A DNA stretch of 64,000 nt from JAJPKK01 sp963781195 (GCA_963781195.1 CAWAEZ010000008.1:744001-808000); one strand, 5' to 3'. Positions 1 through 9,277 are shown, counted from the first letter of the stretch. The notes: generated by a model from the letters alone, not told the origin. Numbers and translations: made by a program.

Positions 1-160
1 TAACATAAAATCCAATTTATGCGCGATCGGGACGCAAGGATGCGCGCCGCGCTAAGCGGTATGCTTGACACCGGGAACAATGTCGGCGAGCACGAGTTCC
101 GTTCGCCGCCTTTTCGGAAGCATGGGTGCGACCTGCGGCGGGCCACGGGGAGGCACGAGT

Positions 161-853
161 ATGATGTCGCGACGGCTTGGCGCCGAATTCTTCGGGACCT
201 TCTGGTTGACGTTTGCGGGTTGCGGCAGCGCCGTCCTCGCGGCGGGCTTCCCGGTCCTGGGCATTGGATTTCTGGGAGTGAGCTTTGCTTTCGGTCTCAC
301 CGTGCTGACCATGGCCTATGCGGTCGGCCACATCTCCGGCGGGCATTTCAATTGCGCCGTAACCGTCGGCCTGTGGTCCGCGGGACGCTTCAAGGCTGCC
401 GATGTCGGGCCCTACATCGTGGCGCAGGTCGCTGGCGCCATCGCCGCGGCGGCGGTGCTTTATGCCATCGCCTCCGGCAAGCCCGACTGGGTGCCCGGCG
501 GATTCGCGTCGAACGGATATGGCGACCTGAGCCCCGGTAAGTACGGCATGGCGTCGTGCTTTCTGGTCGAGGTCATCGCCACGTTCTTCTTCCTCTACGT
601 CATCATCGGCACCACCTCGAAGGGCGCGGCGGTCGGATTCGCCGGCATTCCCATCGGGCTCTGCCTGACGCTCATCCATCTCTTTCTGATTCCGGTCACC
701 AACGCGTCGGTCAATCCGGCGCGGAGCACCGGCCCGGCGCTGTTCGCCGGTGGCGCCTACATCGCGCAGCTTTGGATGTTCTGGCTGGCGCCGATCATCG
801 GCGCGGTGCTCGCCGGCGTGGTCAGCCGCTGGCAGCACGAGACGCCGGAGTAA
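161..853 (+). CDS. aqpZ: Aquaporin Z-like water channel with altered first NPA box
   Basis: This is an inner-membrane MIP-family channel for water, about 230 residues, the usual AqpZ length, and close to E. coli AqpZ along its whole length (for example AFGLTVLTMA, VGHISGGHFN, GFASNGYG). The second box is canonical (NPAR, residues 185-188). The first box reads N64-C65-A66, so the usual Pro is Cys. Selectivity-filter positions appear as Phe, His, Ala and Arg188; Ala replaces the Thr of E. coli AqpZ, a choice known from some animal water channels. I chose the start at 161 (MMSRRLGAEFFG) because a GGGGAGG ribosome site lies just upstream and alignment to AqpZ begins there; an upstream in-frame ATG at 65 would add an unlikely 32 residues. 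It stands alone, with a small secreted protein convergent downstream. Confidence 0.93.
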   Translation: MMSRRLGAEFFGTFWLTFAGCGSAVLAAGFPVLGIGFLGVSFAFGLTVLTMAYAVGHISGGHFNCAVTVGLWSAGRFKAADVGPYIVAQVAGAIAAAAVLYAIASGKPDWVPGGFASNGYGDLSPGKYGMASCFLVEVIATFFFLYVIIGTTSKGAAVGFAGIPIGLCLTLIHLFLIPVTNASVNPARSTGPALFAGGAYIAQLWMFWLAPIIGAVLAGVVSRWQHETPE

Positions 854-994
854 GGTCAGGCGCTTTACGGACAGGCAATGTGGGTTCGGCGACCGTGGTG
901 CCGCCGGACCTCGCCGCTGGCGGTCACCGCTCCGTTTGACGGGTGCCGGTCGAGCCGGACCGGCTGCAATCCACCGCGACAGGCCAAAACGAAA

Positions 995-1023
995 CGGCGG
1001 TCACCTGAACAAGGCGACCGCCG
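995..1023 (-). terminator. Rho-independent terminator of the small secreted protein gene
   Basis: On the minus strand, just after the stop at 1041, arms CGGCGGTCGCC and GGTGACCGCCG pair with one mismatch around a 7-base loop and are followed by TTTCGTTTT. It lies between converging genes and could also stop transcripts coming from aqpZ. Confidence 0.6.
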
Positions 1024-1040
1024 CGACTTGAACATGAAAT

Positions 1041-1301
1041 TTATTTGGACGGCGGCTCGTGATCCTGCGTCGAAGCGGGAGCCCGGTCCGGATTGGGAAT
1101 GCCGGTCGCAGGACGACCTCCCAGCGCTTCGCTGGGCGCGGTCCGCGTCGCGGGATTGGCGCCGGTGGTGCTTGGCGCGCTCGGGGTGGCGCGCGACGTG
1201 CCGGGATTGCCCTGAGTGGGGGTCACCGATCCCTGTGCGTTTGCCGACACGCTGCCGAGAACGGTAAGCGCGACGACGACCGCCGCCGATGTCTTCATCA
1301 T
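1041..1301 (-). CDS. Small secreted Pro/Thr/Ser-rich protein, unknown function
   Basis: This 86-residue protein has a clear Sec signal peptide (MMKTSAAVVVALTVLGS, cleavage probably after SANA). The mature part is low in complexity and rich in Pro, Thr, Ser, Ala and Gly, with no Cys and no domain I recognise. Small disordered secreted proteins of this type are common in rhizobial genomes. The start is supported by AGGAGA about 6 bases upstream of the first ATG; a second ATG follows directly. It is a single gene ending at a terminator hairpin. Confidence 0.7.
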   Translation of the reverse strand: MMKTSAAVVVALTVLGSVSANAQGSVTPTQGNPGTSRATPSAPSTTGANPATRTAPSEALGGRPATGIPNPDRAPASTQDHEPPSK

Positions 1302-1404
1302 TTTTGCTCTCCTTGCCTTAGGCCTGCGAAAACGCGCAACTCCCTGAGTGGTTGCAGCCGGGCTGCCTTGCGCAACCTTTGAAACGATCGCGTCGGCTTC
1401 CGCG

Positions 1405-1731
1405 TTACGAACGGCCGCGCAGAATCACACTGATGAAGAACCCCGCTGCTGCCGCACCGGCGAGGGCGCCGAGCGGATTTCTGCGCGTCATGTCGACGAT
1501 GTCGGAGGTGAGCGCCGAACCACGTTCCGCCGCAGCGGTGCCTGCTTGAGAAAGAGTATCCCGCCCCTGCTCCAGGGCGTCTCCGGCGGCTTGCAGCATC
1601 GCATCGTGCATGGGGACGCGCGCACGGGGCCGATTGTCCGGCTTGGGCTGGCTGATCGAAACCGGGTCTGATCCCGGAAAGCTGTCTTCCAAAGCGGCGT
1701 CAAGCTTGTGGTCGGTATGCTGGGCGGACAT
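1405..1731 (-). CDS. Small protein with C-terminal membrane anchor (ElaB/DUF883-like)
   Basis: This 108-residue protein has a hydrophilic N-terminal part with an acidic motif (ALEDSFPGSDPVS), a middle segment likely to be helical, and one C-terminal membrane helix rich in Gly and Ala (GALAGAAAAGFFISVIL) preceded by Arg-Arg and ended by RGRS. This tail resembles the C-terminus of the ElaB/YqjD (DUF883) group, inner-membrane proteins that bind ribosomes in stationary phase. The overall similarity is weak, so the function is open. The start at 1731 has AGGGAG 7 bases upstream. Confidence 0.65.
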   Translation of the reverse strand: MSAQHTDHKLDAALEDSFPGSDPVSISQPKPDNRPRARVPMHDAMLQAAGDALEQGRDTLSQAGTAAAERGSALTSDIVDMTRRNPLGALAGAAAAGFFISVILRGRS

Positions 1732-2051
1732 CGGCAACTCCCTGCCCAGATCACGATGGCGGTTCGTCGCGCCGTGAAGGGCAGCGAGCTAAGCGTTCAC
1801 GGGACATTCGGTTCCACCCCGCGCTCGGCGCGCGTGCTGGCCGGGAGACTACGGCTCCAACAAGCCCGCAGGTCAAATTGGCGCGTTTCCCAACGGGGTG
1901 CGTTGCAGATACGCTGTAGGCTAGCGGACGCGGGAGAGCGGGTTAGCGGAATAGACTTGGGGGTAAGGCTCGGAAACAATGGGATCCGGTGGATCAAATT
2001 TGGCGTTGGATCGCGCGGTCGCTGGTCGATGAGTACCCAAGAGAGCACCTC
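1732..2051. other. Intergenic region, no gene seen
   Basis: This 320-base stretch separates two divergent genes. It must carry both promoters, but I can point to no convincing promoter box, hairpin or small ORF. Confidence 0.5.
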
Positions 2052-4044
2052 ATGAATACCATCGGAAAGCAGTCCGGCCAGAATGGGCAGGCAGCCCGCG
2101 CTTACCAGGCAAAGCGGCCGTCCGAGACCGAGCAATTCTACCGCTCGCGACTGCGCGCGTCACCGCGCGATTCCGATATTGCGCTCGCCCTGGGAATGTT
2201 CTTGCTGCAGCAGAACAGGTTCGCGGAGGCGATCGATGCGTTGCGGCTTGCCGTCAAGATCAACGGCAAATCGGCCGTTGCGCATCATGCGCTGGGGATT
2301 GCGGGCACCGGGGCGGGCAAGCTCGACCTGGCGGTTCGGCATTACGAAAAGGCGTTGTCGCATCGTCCGGACTTCCCCGAATGCCACAACAACCTGGGGT
2401 ACGCGCTTCAGCTCTCGGGACGGCTGCCGCAGGCGCTCTCTCACTACCGCGCCGCACTGGCCATCGATGGGAACTACGCGGAGGCCTTGAATAACCTCGG
2501 CCTGGTGCTGGTCGAGACGGGCCAACTGGACGAGGCCGTCGCCGCCTACCGGCGAGCCCTGGCCGTTCGCTCGGATTATGTTGCGGCCCATTGCAATCTG
2601 GCGCACGCCCTAGCCAAACAGGGTGACCTTCGATACGCGCTTGCCGAATGGGAAGCGCTGCTCGCCGCGCAGCCGGACTTTGTCGAAGCCCACATAGGCG
2701 TTGGCGATCTGTTGACCCGCCTGGGGCGTCGCGATGAAGCGATCGCTCATTACGAGAAGGCCATCGCGTTCAGGCCGAATTATGTGGAACCGTACCTTCG
2801 GCTGGGAGGGCTCTTTCTTCACATGGGCCGATATGAGGATTCGATCTCCCTTTATGAAAGAGCGCGCGGGCTCGACGAAACCTGCGCCGAAGCCCACAAC
2901 GGCCTCGGCCAGGTTCGAACTCACGCAGGGACAGTTCGATCGCGCGAAACAGGATTTCGAAGAAGCGATCAAGCATGCCCCGGACGCGACAGCTGCCTAT
3001 CTGAACTGGGCCAATTGCGCGCGGGCATTGGCGACCGACCAGCCGCTGATCAACATGCGGAAACTGCAGAAGCAGGCCGGCAGGTTGCCGGATGAAGGGC
3101 GAATGTGCCTGGAGTTTGCTCTGGGCAAGGTCTTGGCAGACATCGGTGAACGCGAGGAGTTGTTCCAGCATTTGCTGGCGGCAAATGCTTTGGCGCGACG
3201 CCTGGCACCCTACGATGAGCCGGAAACATTAGGGTATCTCAGCAAAATCCGGGAGGTTTTCGCTGCGGACCTCATGCGGAGCAAGGGCGGCGCCGGATTT
3301 CTTTCGGAACTCCCCGTATTTGTCGTGGGAATGCCGAGATCCGGCACCACGCTCGTGGAGCAAATACTGGCAAGTCATCCCGATGTCTTCGGTGCCGGAG
3401 AGTTGCGGAACGTTCATAGCCTGGCGAGCAGCATCCAGGGAGCCGACGGTTCTGCGTTTCCAACGAGCGTAACGAACCTGTCCTCCGCCGAATTGGCTGA
3501 AATCGGCCAGCGTTACGTTACGGAAATAGAGACCATCGCGCCTTCGGTGCGGCGCATTACGAACAAGATGCCGTCAGACTTTGCTTATGCTGGCTTTTTG
3601 CATCTGATTTTGCCGCGAGCCCGCATCATTCATATGCGTCGAAATCCACTCGACACCGCACTGTCGTGCTTTTCGCATTTGTTCAGGCGCGACGATGGCG
3701 GGCTGGGTCTGACCTATTCTTATGACCTTGCCAGTCTCGGCCGCTATTACCGCGCCTATCGCGATCTGATGGCGCACTGGCGCAAGACCCTGCCGCGGGA
3801 CGTCCTGTTGGAAGTCGATTACGAAGATTTGGTCCGGGATTTCGATGCGCAGGCCAGGCGGATCGTTTCGCATTGCGCCTTGCCGTGGGATGATGCATGC
3901 GCGTCCTTCTATCGAACAATTCGTCCGGTCGCGACCGCGAGCGCCGCCCAGGTGCGCCGTCCGATTTACAACACCTCGATCGGGCGATGGAGACCGAACG
4001 ATGCGGTGCTGCAGCCTCTGCTCGATGAGTTGAAAGTCCTTTGA
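2052..4044 (+). pseudogene. TPR-repeat sulfotransferase, one frameshift
   Basis: The gene encodes an N-terminal array of tetratricopeptide repeats (about residues 35-340) joined to a C-terminal sulfotransferase domain with the PAPS-binding P-loop GMPRSGTTLVEQ (near 3330) and the family's usual end YNTSIGRW. Such proteins probably transfer sulfate from PAPS to an unknown acceptor. The frame breaks near 2910: upstream of it a repeat reads AHNGLG, and in the next frame the same repeat continues RFELTQGQFDRA. Removing one C of the CC at 2909-2910 restores perfect TPR spacing and gives 663 residues. The rest is intact, so a sequencing insertion is at least as likely as a real mutation. The start at 2052 (MNTIGKQ) is preferred over an in-frame ATG at 1989. 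An acyl ligase converges on it. Confidence 0.82.
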
Positions 4045-4091
4045 TGCCCGCTGGGGAGGGGCTTCCCCGTCTTTGTGGTTGATTTCGGAAA

Positions 4092-5537
4092 CTACCCCAC
4101 CTGCTTCAACAGCGCCTCGCGATCGATCTTGTTATTGCGATTGCGCGGGATCTGGCGCAGCAGCACGAACTTGCTAGGCAGAAAATCGGCAATGATGTGG
4201 GCCTCGCAATGCGCCTGAAATGCCTGCTGGTTCCAATAGGGCCCGAGCACGAGGAAAGCGATGATGCGATCAATTCCGAGGGCGTCCCGTTTGCAGACGA
4301 CGGCGCAGTCTTGCAGGCCAGGCGCCGCCAACAGGGTCTGCTCCAGAATTTCGGGCGTCGTCTTGGTGCCGCCAATGTTGATGACGTTGTCTTCGCGACC
4401 ATGAATGAAGAGATGGCCGGCCGCATCGAAAGAACCGACGTCGCCGGGTTCGAAGTGGTCGTTGGGTTTGCGGCTGTCCATCTCAGCCGCCGTGTAGAAT
4501 GGCAGCGGGCCGGATGATGCCCGAATGCGGATTCGTCCGCTTTCCCCAGCGGCGAGAGTTTCGTCGCCAGGGCCGATCAATTCCACCCGCCGTCCGGGCA
4601 CGGTAGCGCCGACCGCGCCGAGGCCGCTCTCCCACCAGCAGGAGGACACGACGCCGGTCTCGGTCGTGCCGTAGAACAACACGAAACGGTCGCAGAATTG
4701 GGAACGCACGCGCCGCGCGAGTTCCGGCGCCAACAGGCTGCCGGCCGTCATGACGAGCTTGATCCGGGGGAAGCGCTGCGATTGCGATTCGCAATATTTG
4801 CTCAGTTCCGCGAGCGTGAAAGGCGTCGTGACGAGAGCGCCGATGCCCAGCGTCCGAATCGCATTCGTGATCTTCTCGAAGTCGATGCTGTCGGCACAAT
4901 AGGTGCCGCCCCGCGCCAGCAGGTAGAGCAGGAAGGCATAACCGAGCGACGAGGACAGACGCATGCCGCTCAGCAGGCGTGCGTGGTTCGGAAAGTCGCT
5001 GCCGAATGCATAGGAAAAGGCGTGGATGCGCTCCTCCACCATCCGATAGGTCAGCGCGACACCTTTCGGTCGCCCGGTCGACCCCGAGGTGAGCATGATC
5101 CGGCAGAAATCATCCGGCTCCGGAATCGGAGGCGGTTCGGGTGCTGGGCCGTGCCCGGTCTCCAACGCCCAGCTGGGGTCGACCTGGATGTAGATTGTCG
5201 CGCCCTTGTCGGCCAGGGTCATTGCAACCGGCCGATCGCGGATGACGGCTTTGAAGCCGATCTGGCCGGCGACGTCCTCCGGGCGGCCGGAGATCGTCAC
5301 GACCCCGATTCGCGCGCAACCGACGAGGAGGATCGCGTGCAGGAGCTCATTCGAGATGTCGAGCACGGCGACATCTCCCTTGCGCAGACCTGCGGAAAGG
5401 AGGCGCGCGAGCGCGGCACGCGTGATCTCATCAAGGGCCGCATAGGTGGTCGGGGCCGCCTGGGCATCGGGAAACAAGATCGCGGGAGCGTCCGGATCAT
5501 AATGGCGATGAAACTGAAACGCTTCCACGAATGTCAT
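4092..5537 (-). CDS. AMP-dependent acyl-CoA synthetase/ligase (ANL superfamily)
   Basis: This enzyme of about 481 residues would activate a carboxylic acid as acyl-AMP and probably pass it to CoA or a carrier protein. The core motifs are in order: the P-loop LTSGSTGRPKGVALTY, the YGTTETG box, GDVGSFDAAGHLFIHGRED, the hinge region, and the catalytic C-terminal Lys in NRNNKIDREALL. It is slightly shorter than long-chain acyl-CoA ligases (about 520-560) and the GREDNVINIGGTKTTPEILE segment differs from the common form, which recalls single-domain ligases that load carrier proteins. The substrate cannot be read from the sequence. The ATG at 5537 (MTFVEAF) is chosen because the 49 residues before it do not look coding. 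A beta-barrel gene lies upstream on the same strand, separated by a hairpin. Confidence 0.85.
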   Translation of the reverse strand: MTFVEAFQFHRHYDPDAPAILFPDAQAAPTTYAALDEITRAALARLLSAGLRKGDVAVLDISNELLHAILLVGCARIGVVTISGRPEDVAGQIGFKAVIRDRPVAMTLADKGATIYIQVDPSWALETGHGPAPEPPPIPEPDDFCRIMLTSGSTGRPKGVALTYRMVEERIHAFSYAFGSDFPNHARLLSGMRLSSSLGYAFLLYLLARGGTYCADSIDFEKITNAIRTLGIGALVTTPFTLAELSKYCESQSQRFPRIKLVMTAGSLLAPELARRVRSQFCDRFVLFYGTTETGVVSSCWWESGLGAVGATVPGRRVELIGPGDETLAAGESGRIRIRASSGPLPFYTAAEMDSRKPNDHFEPGDVGSFDAAGHLFIHGREDNVINIGGTKTTPEILEQTLLAAPGLQDCAVVCKRDALGIDRIIAFLVLGPYWNQQAFQAHCEAHIIADFLPSKFVLLRQIPRNRNNKIDREALLKQVG

Positions 5538-5646
5538 GGAGAAACCCGGCTGGTCGGCACGACCTGTTGCCTTGGTAGGGAAAAGGCGGGGAACGATCAA
5601 GGCTGCCTTCGGCGCACGGTAGCGCAGGGCACTGCCCGAAAAATGG

Positions 5647-5679
5647 AAACGGCACGATCCGCGGGGGATCGTGCCGTTT
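5647..5679 (-). terminator. Strong hairpin after the beta-barrel gene
   Basis: A perfect 14-bp inverted repeat (AAACGGCACGATCC and GGATCGTGCCGTTT) with a 5-base loop lies 30 bases after the outer-membrane protein stop. The T-tract is weak (CCATTTTTC about 3 bases on), so it is a probable terminator or an mRNA-stabilising hairpin. Confidence 0.7.
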
Positions 5680-5708
5680 CTCACGAAGTCTCGTTGATCA
5701 GGATCAGA

Positions 5709-6467
5709 TCACCAGATCTTGTAGTTGATCGCGATCCGGCCGATGCCCACCGAATTGGTGTAGTTGACCGGCGGGACCGGGGAGCCCGAGAAATAATGTG
5801 TATCCGCCGGGCCCGCGCTCTGATCTTCCGTCTTTGCAAACAGAACCTCACCGCGCAGCGACCAACGGGAGTCGATCATCTGCTCGATGCCGCCACCGAC
5901 TACGAACGCCGGGGCCCACTTGCTGGACACGAAGTTGCCGCCCTTTGCATTGGCTCCGGTCACGTTCATGGTGTTGTTGATCTTGACCTCGCCGAAACCG
6001 GCGGTCGCGTAGAGCAGCGTGCCGTTCATGACGTCGATGCCGAAGCGAGCGCGCACGGACCAGAGGCCCTTGGCGTCCGTCGATGCCAGCGGAAGACAGT
6101 TGGTGGTCGAGCAATCAGACCAGCCGCCGAACTTCGAGCTGCTCATGCCGCCGAGCCAGGCGAGGTCACTTTCAACGCCGATGACCATGCTGCGGATCTG
6201 ATAGTTGTAGCCGACCTGGCCACCGAGGGTTCCGCCCACCTTCGACATATGGAGCGGATTGTTGGCGTACGACGTATCCCAGCCCTGGGGCCCGGAGTAA
6301 TCGACGCTCGATTCGTGATAAGCGACACCGGCGTTGGCGCCGATGTACAGGCCGGTCCAGGACCAAACGGGTCCAGGCGGGATGGCCTTCACCGCCATAT
6401 CCGCCGCATTGGCGCCAGCGGAAAGCGCGACCACCGCGACGCTCGAAAGAAACAGTGCTTTCAACAT
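5709..6467 (-). CDS. Outer-membrane beta-barrel protein (Omp25/31-like porin family)
   Basis: This 252-residue protein starts with a signal peptide (MLKALFLSSVAVVALSAGANA, then ADMAVK), followed by the family opening WSWTGLYIGANAGVAYH, alternating hydrophobic strands, and an aromatic C-terminus (AINYKIW) as needed for barrel assembly. This is the short surface-antigen type common in rhizobia and Brucella, thought to be a structural or adhesin barrel and not a general porin. The start is supported by GGGGAGAG 6 bases upstream. It is probably monocistronic, ending in the 14-bp hairpin at 5647-5679. Confidence 0.88.
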   Translation of the reverse strand: MLKALFLSSVAVVALSAGANAADMAVKAIPPGPVWSWTGLYIGANAGVAYHESSVDYSGPQGWDTSYANNPLHMSKVGGTLGGQVGYNYQIRSMVIGVESDLAWLGGMSSSKFGGWSDCSTTNCLPLASTDAKGLWSVRARFGIDVMNGTLLYATAGFGEVKINNTMNVTGANAKGGNFVSSKWAPAFVVGGGIEQMIDSRWSLRGEVLFAKTEDQSAGPADTHYFSGSPVPPVNYTNSVGIGRIAINYKIW

Positions 6468-6878
6468 ATGACTCTCCCCCTCAAAAGGTGCACTCAACTT
6501 AACCAAATGCACGCTTTCTGCTGTAGTATTTAAGCAACATTGGAATAATGTTAAATAAAAACAAACATCGAGGGTTGACTAGTGAAAAATTCCTCTTCTT
6601 CAGGTTGTGACAAATCGGTAAATTAGAACCAGTGAACTTGTTTCTACCGATCGGATGAAGGTGCAGGGCCTCGGTATCGGTCATCCGCCCCCTCCTGCTG
6701 AGTCGCTCACGCCTGTCCGGGTGCTCGTCGTGGTTTCCTCGCCCAACACGTGGGCCGGTGTCAGCGCGATGCGGTGGAGGGGCGGGGCATCGCCGCGGGC
6801 TGGAGTGCTTGCGGGAGTTGGCCGTCGTCATCGCGGCGCTTGCCTAACCCTCTGCGATGCCTTAGGTACGCCCGTTCC
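6468..6878. other. AT-rich intergenic region upstream of the beta-barrel gene
   Basis: This 411-base stretch contains the most AT-rich run near the left end of the window (about 6520-6640), fitting a strong or foreign-looking promoter for the minus-strand outer-membrane gene. I see no gene in it. The last 40 bases lead into tRNA-Tyr. Confidence 0.5.
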
Positions 6879-6964
6879 GGGGGAGTGTCCCGAGTGGCAA
6901 AGGGAGCTGACTGTAAATCAGCCGCCTTATGGCTTCGCAGGTTCGAGTCCTGCCTCCCCCACCA
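6879..6964 (+). tRNA. tRNA-Tyr (anticodon GTA)
   Basis: This is a class II tRNA of 86 bases. Acceptor arm GGGGGAG pairs with CTCCCCC, the anticodon stem GCTGA/TCAGC holds loop CTGTAAA with anticodon GTA at 6913-6915, there is a long variable arm, the T-arm is CAGGTTCGAGTCCTG, and CCA is encoded. Confidence 0.97.
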
Positions 6965-7190
6965 AGCAGCTTAACAACCTGATATTGTTGCATTTTGAGC
7001 GGTCTCCGGTGGCCTGGCGCACGCGGGATCGAGCACGTGGGTTGAAGCGGAGAAAAACGATCGCGCTCACCTTGCAGTTTCCGCGCAATGGTGGGATTCG
7101 GATGCCTTCTCCCATGGCCCGCGCTTTCGCCCCTATCATCTCGGTACCTCCCACCGCGTTTCGCGGGCGCTTCAAGACCTGAGGTCAGTC

Positions 7191-7880
7191 ATGTCGAGCT
7201 TCCATGTCGGCTTCGTCATTTTTCCCGATCTGACGCAACTCGATCTCACCGGGCCCCTGCAGGTCCTCGCCCGGCTTCCGGAATCGACGACCCACATCGT
7301 CGCGAAGTCTGCCGCGCCCGTTCCCACCGATTGCGGGCTCGGCCTGGTGCCGACCTGCACGTTCGCGGATTGCCCCCCGCTGGACCTGATCTGCGTCCCC
7401 GGCGGCGTCGCCGGCGTGGTCGGAGCGATCGCCGATGCGGAAACCGTCGCGTTCGTGCGGCGGCAGGCCGATGGGGCGAAGTACGTGACGTCGGTGTGCA
7501 CCGGCGCCTTCGTTCTCGGGGTGGCCGGTTTGCTGCGCGGGCGGCGGGCGACGACGCACTGGGCCTATACGCAGCTCCTGCCGCTGGTCGGCGCGACCCA
7601 CCAGAAGGGCAGGGTGGTGCGCGACGGCAACCTGATCACTGCCGGCGGGGTGACCTCGGGGATCGATTTCGGCCTCACGGTGGTGGCCGAGATCGCCGGC
7701 GAGACGGTGGCCCGCGGCATCCAGCTCGGCATCGAATATGATCCGGCGCCGCCGTTCGATTCGGGCCACCCCGACCGGGCGCCCGCCGCGGTGCGGGCGG
7801 CTTTGTCCGGCCGTTACGAGAAGGCGGTCTCCGCCCTGCGCGGCGGCATCGAAGGGGCGCTGGCGGGAACGCCGGCTTGA
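7191..7880 (+). CDS. DJ-1/PfpI family protein (isonitrile hydratase-like)
   Basis: This 229-residue cytosolic protein has the DJ-1/PfpI fold pattern: an N-terminal strand ending in Asp (FVIFPDLTQLDLTGP), the nucleophile-elbow motif SVCTGAFVLG with the predicted catalytic Cys near residue 104, and TTHW shortly after. Within the superfamily it is closest by eye to isonitrile hydratase InhA and to the amidase-like domains of AraC-type regulators, but no DNA-binding domain is present. Isonitrile hydratase converts isonitriles to N-formamides; the true substrate here is unknown. A GAGGT site lies upstream of the ATG. It sits alone between two tRNA genes. Confidence 0.85.
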   Translation: MSSFHVGFVIFPDLTQLDLTGPLQVLARLPESTTHIVAKSAAPVPTDCGLGLVPTCTFADCPPLDLICVPGGVAGVVGAIADAETVAFVRRQADGAKYVTSVCTGAFVLGVAGLLRGRRATTHWAYTQLLPLVGATHQKGRVVRDGNLITAGGVTSGIDFGLTVVAEIAGETVARGIQLGIEYDPAPPFDSGHPDRAPAAVRAALSGRYEKAVSALRGGIEGALAGTPA

Positions 7881-8056
7881 CGGCGGGCCGGCCGGAAAGT
7901 TATGCCCTCACCCTCGGGAATGCGTCGCGTGAGCGATGATATGTTCCCGCTCGAGGCGGGGCGTGATCGGCGTGCCGGCCTCGGCCGATGTCATCGAACC
8001 CTGCGCCGCATAATGACGCGCTAACCGGACGCGGAGGTAGCCGGTTCGATAAGTTC

Positions 8057-8130
8057 GCGGGTGTAGCTCAATGGTAGAGCAACAGCCTTCCAAGCTGATG
8101 ACGAGGGTTCGATTCCCTTCACCCGCTCCA
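8057..8130 (+). tRNA. tRNA-Gly (anticodon TCC)
   Basis: This tRNA has 74 bases. Acceptor GCGGGTG pairs with CACCCGC, the D-arm is AGCTCAATGGTAGAGC, the loop CTTCCAA carries anticodon TCC, the T-arm is GAGGGTTCGATTCCCTT, the discriminator base is T, and CCA is encoded. Confidence 0.97.
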
Positions 8131-8229
8131 ATGCTGTCAAAGACTTGCGTCATGCTGCCCACGCTGTTCTGACGAGATGACTTGCTGCCCATTTCCGACC
8201 AGGGATCGCCTTCGGTTCGCATCGCCCGT

Positions 8230-8425
8230 CGTGTTTTCGGCAAAAAAAATCGATAGTCCCGGCGATCCTGGTGTTCGATCCAGCGGTGCGAAGCGCGTGA
8301 TGGCGTGGATGCCCGGACTCGCCGGCGACGCGACGCGTACAAGTGTCGGTCTTGCCGGTACCGAGCGCGGTGATGAGGCCGCTGCCGGTGATGACGACCT
8401 GCGGCCACGCATAATTATCGCGCAT
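8230..8425 (-). pseudogene. Remnant of a beta-ketoacyl-ACP synthase II (FabF-XL type)
   Basis: The minus strand encodes a clear ketosynthase N-terminus, MRDNYAWPQVVITGSG, then LITALGTGKTD and RRVAGESG. After this the match moves to the next frame (GIHAITRF) and back (NTRIAGTIDFF), then is lost. Only about the first 60 codons of a roughly 420-codon gene survive; the active-site Cys region is absent. The wording (GKTD, AGESGIH, ITRF, RIAGT.DF) is like the FabF paralogues that rhizobia use with AcpXL to build very-long-chain acyl groups for lipid A. It is cut off about 100 bases before tRNA-Gly, a typical site for rearrangement. An intact acpXL lies 18 kb to the right. Confidence 0.65.
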
Positions 8426-8458
8426 CGCAGCGCGAACGCGGCATCGTGCGTTCAACCA

Positions 8459-9277
8459 TCACTCAAGCTGCCTGAGCTGTATCCGCATTCCGCCACGAAC
8501 CAGATGGTTGATTCGCCAGTGGATGAACCGGTCGACGAGCGCCGGCACGTGACGGGCCATGAAGAATGAAAACGTCCCATGCAGGGTGAGGCAACGATCT
8601 CTCGCCGGCCGATCGAAACACGCCCGAACCATGGATCGCGCCGCGACATCGAGCGGTTCCTCGAGGCTGACAAACGTCAGCCTTCTGGTCCTTATCTTGA
8701 CGAGCGCGGCCAACGACCAACCCTGCCGCTTCACCCGTTCATGGATCTTCGTCGGCATATATCCCGGATAGACCGACGTGACGGTGATGCGGTCGCCGTA
8801 TTGAATTCGCAGCACGTCGGAGTAGGCGGCCAAGGCGCGTTTGCTCGCGCAGTAGGCCGGATGAAAGACCGAACTCACGACCGCGAACAGCGAGCACACG
8901 TTGATGACTCTGCCCCGCGACTCGATGAGCGAAGGCAGCGCGAGTGCGGTCACTCTCCAGGGCGACAGGAAGTTGACCTCCATGTGCTCGCGTGCGCCCG
9001 CCGATGGAATTTCACCGGGGTCTTGCAGATCGAGAATGCCCGCGTTGTTGATGAGCACATCAAGACCGCCGAGGCGCGAGATCGCCGCCTTCACCGCTTG
9101 TTCGGCCTGGGCCTCGTCGGCGAGGTCGGCGACGATCACGTCGCGGTCAGCGGAGGCGGCGCTCCGGCGGTCGATCCCGACGACCTTGCAGCCTTTGGCC
9201 AGCAGCGCGGTCATCGTCGCGGTGCCGAGGCCACCGGATGCGCCGGTGATCAAAACGCGCTTACCCTCTGTTCCCAT
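8459..9277 (-). CDS. Short-chain dehydrogenase/reductase
   Basis: This NAD(P)-dependent oxidoreductase has about 272 residues. It shows the Rossmann glycine motif VLITGASGGLGTA at the N-terminus, NNAG, a catalytic Ser in INVCSLFAVVSS and the YCASK Tyr-Lys pair. The C-terminal 70 residues are longer than in minimal SDRs and hydrophobic near the end (TFSFFMARHVPALVDRF), as in SDRs acting on lipids or retinoid-like substrates. The substrate is unknown. The second of two adjacent ATGs (9277) has the better spacing to GGAGAAA. An alpha/beta hydrolase lies upstream on the same strand with a gap of about 90 bases. Confidence 0.88.
   Translation of the reverse strand: MGTEGKRVLITGASGGLGTATMTALLAKGCKVVGIDRRSAASADRDVIVADLADEAQAEQAVKAAISRLGGLDVLINNAGILDLQDPGEIPSAGAREHMEVNFLSPWRVTALALPSLIESRGRVINVCSLFAVVSSVFHPAYCASKRALAAYSDVLRIQYGDRITVTSVYPGYMPTKIHERVKRQGWSLAALVKIRTRRLTFVSLEEPLDVAARSMVRACFDRPARDRCLTLHGTFSFFMARHVPALVDRFIHWRINHLVRGGMRIQLRQLE

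Noticed and set aside
4698..6533. 611-codon plus-strand frame opposite the acyl ligase and beta-barrel genes
   Set aside because: It is the mirror of two well-supported minus-strand genes, rich in Arg, Gly and His, with no domain and no ribosome site.
6879..8130. Genomic island bounded by tRNA-Tyr and tRNA-Gly
   Set aside because: No integrase, no direct repeat of a tRNA end and only one ordinary gene between them.
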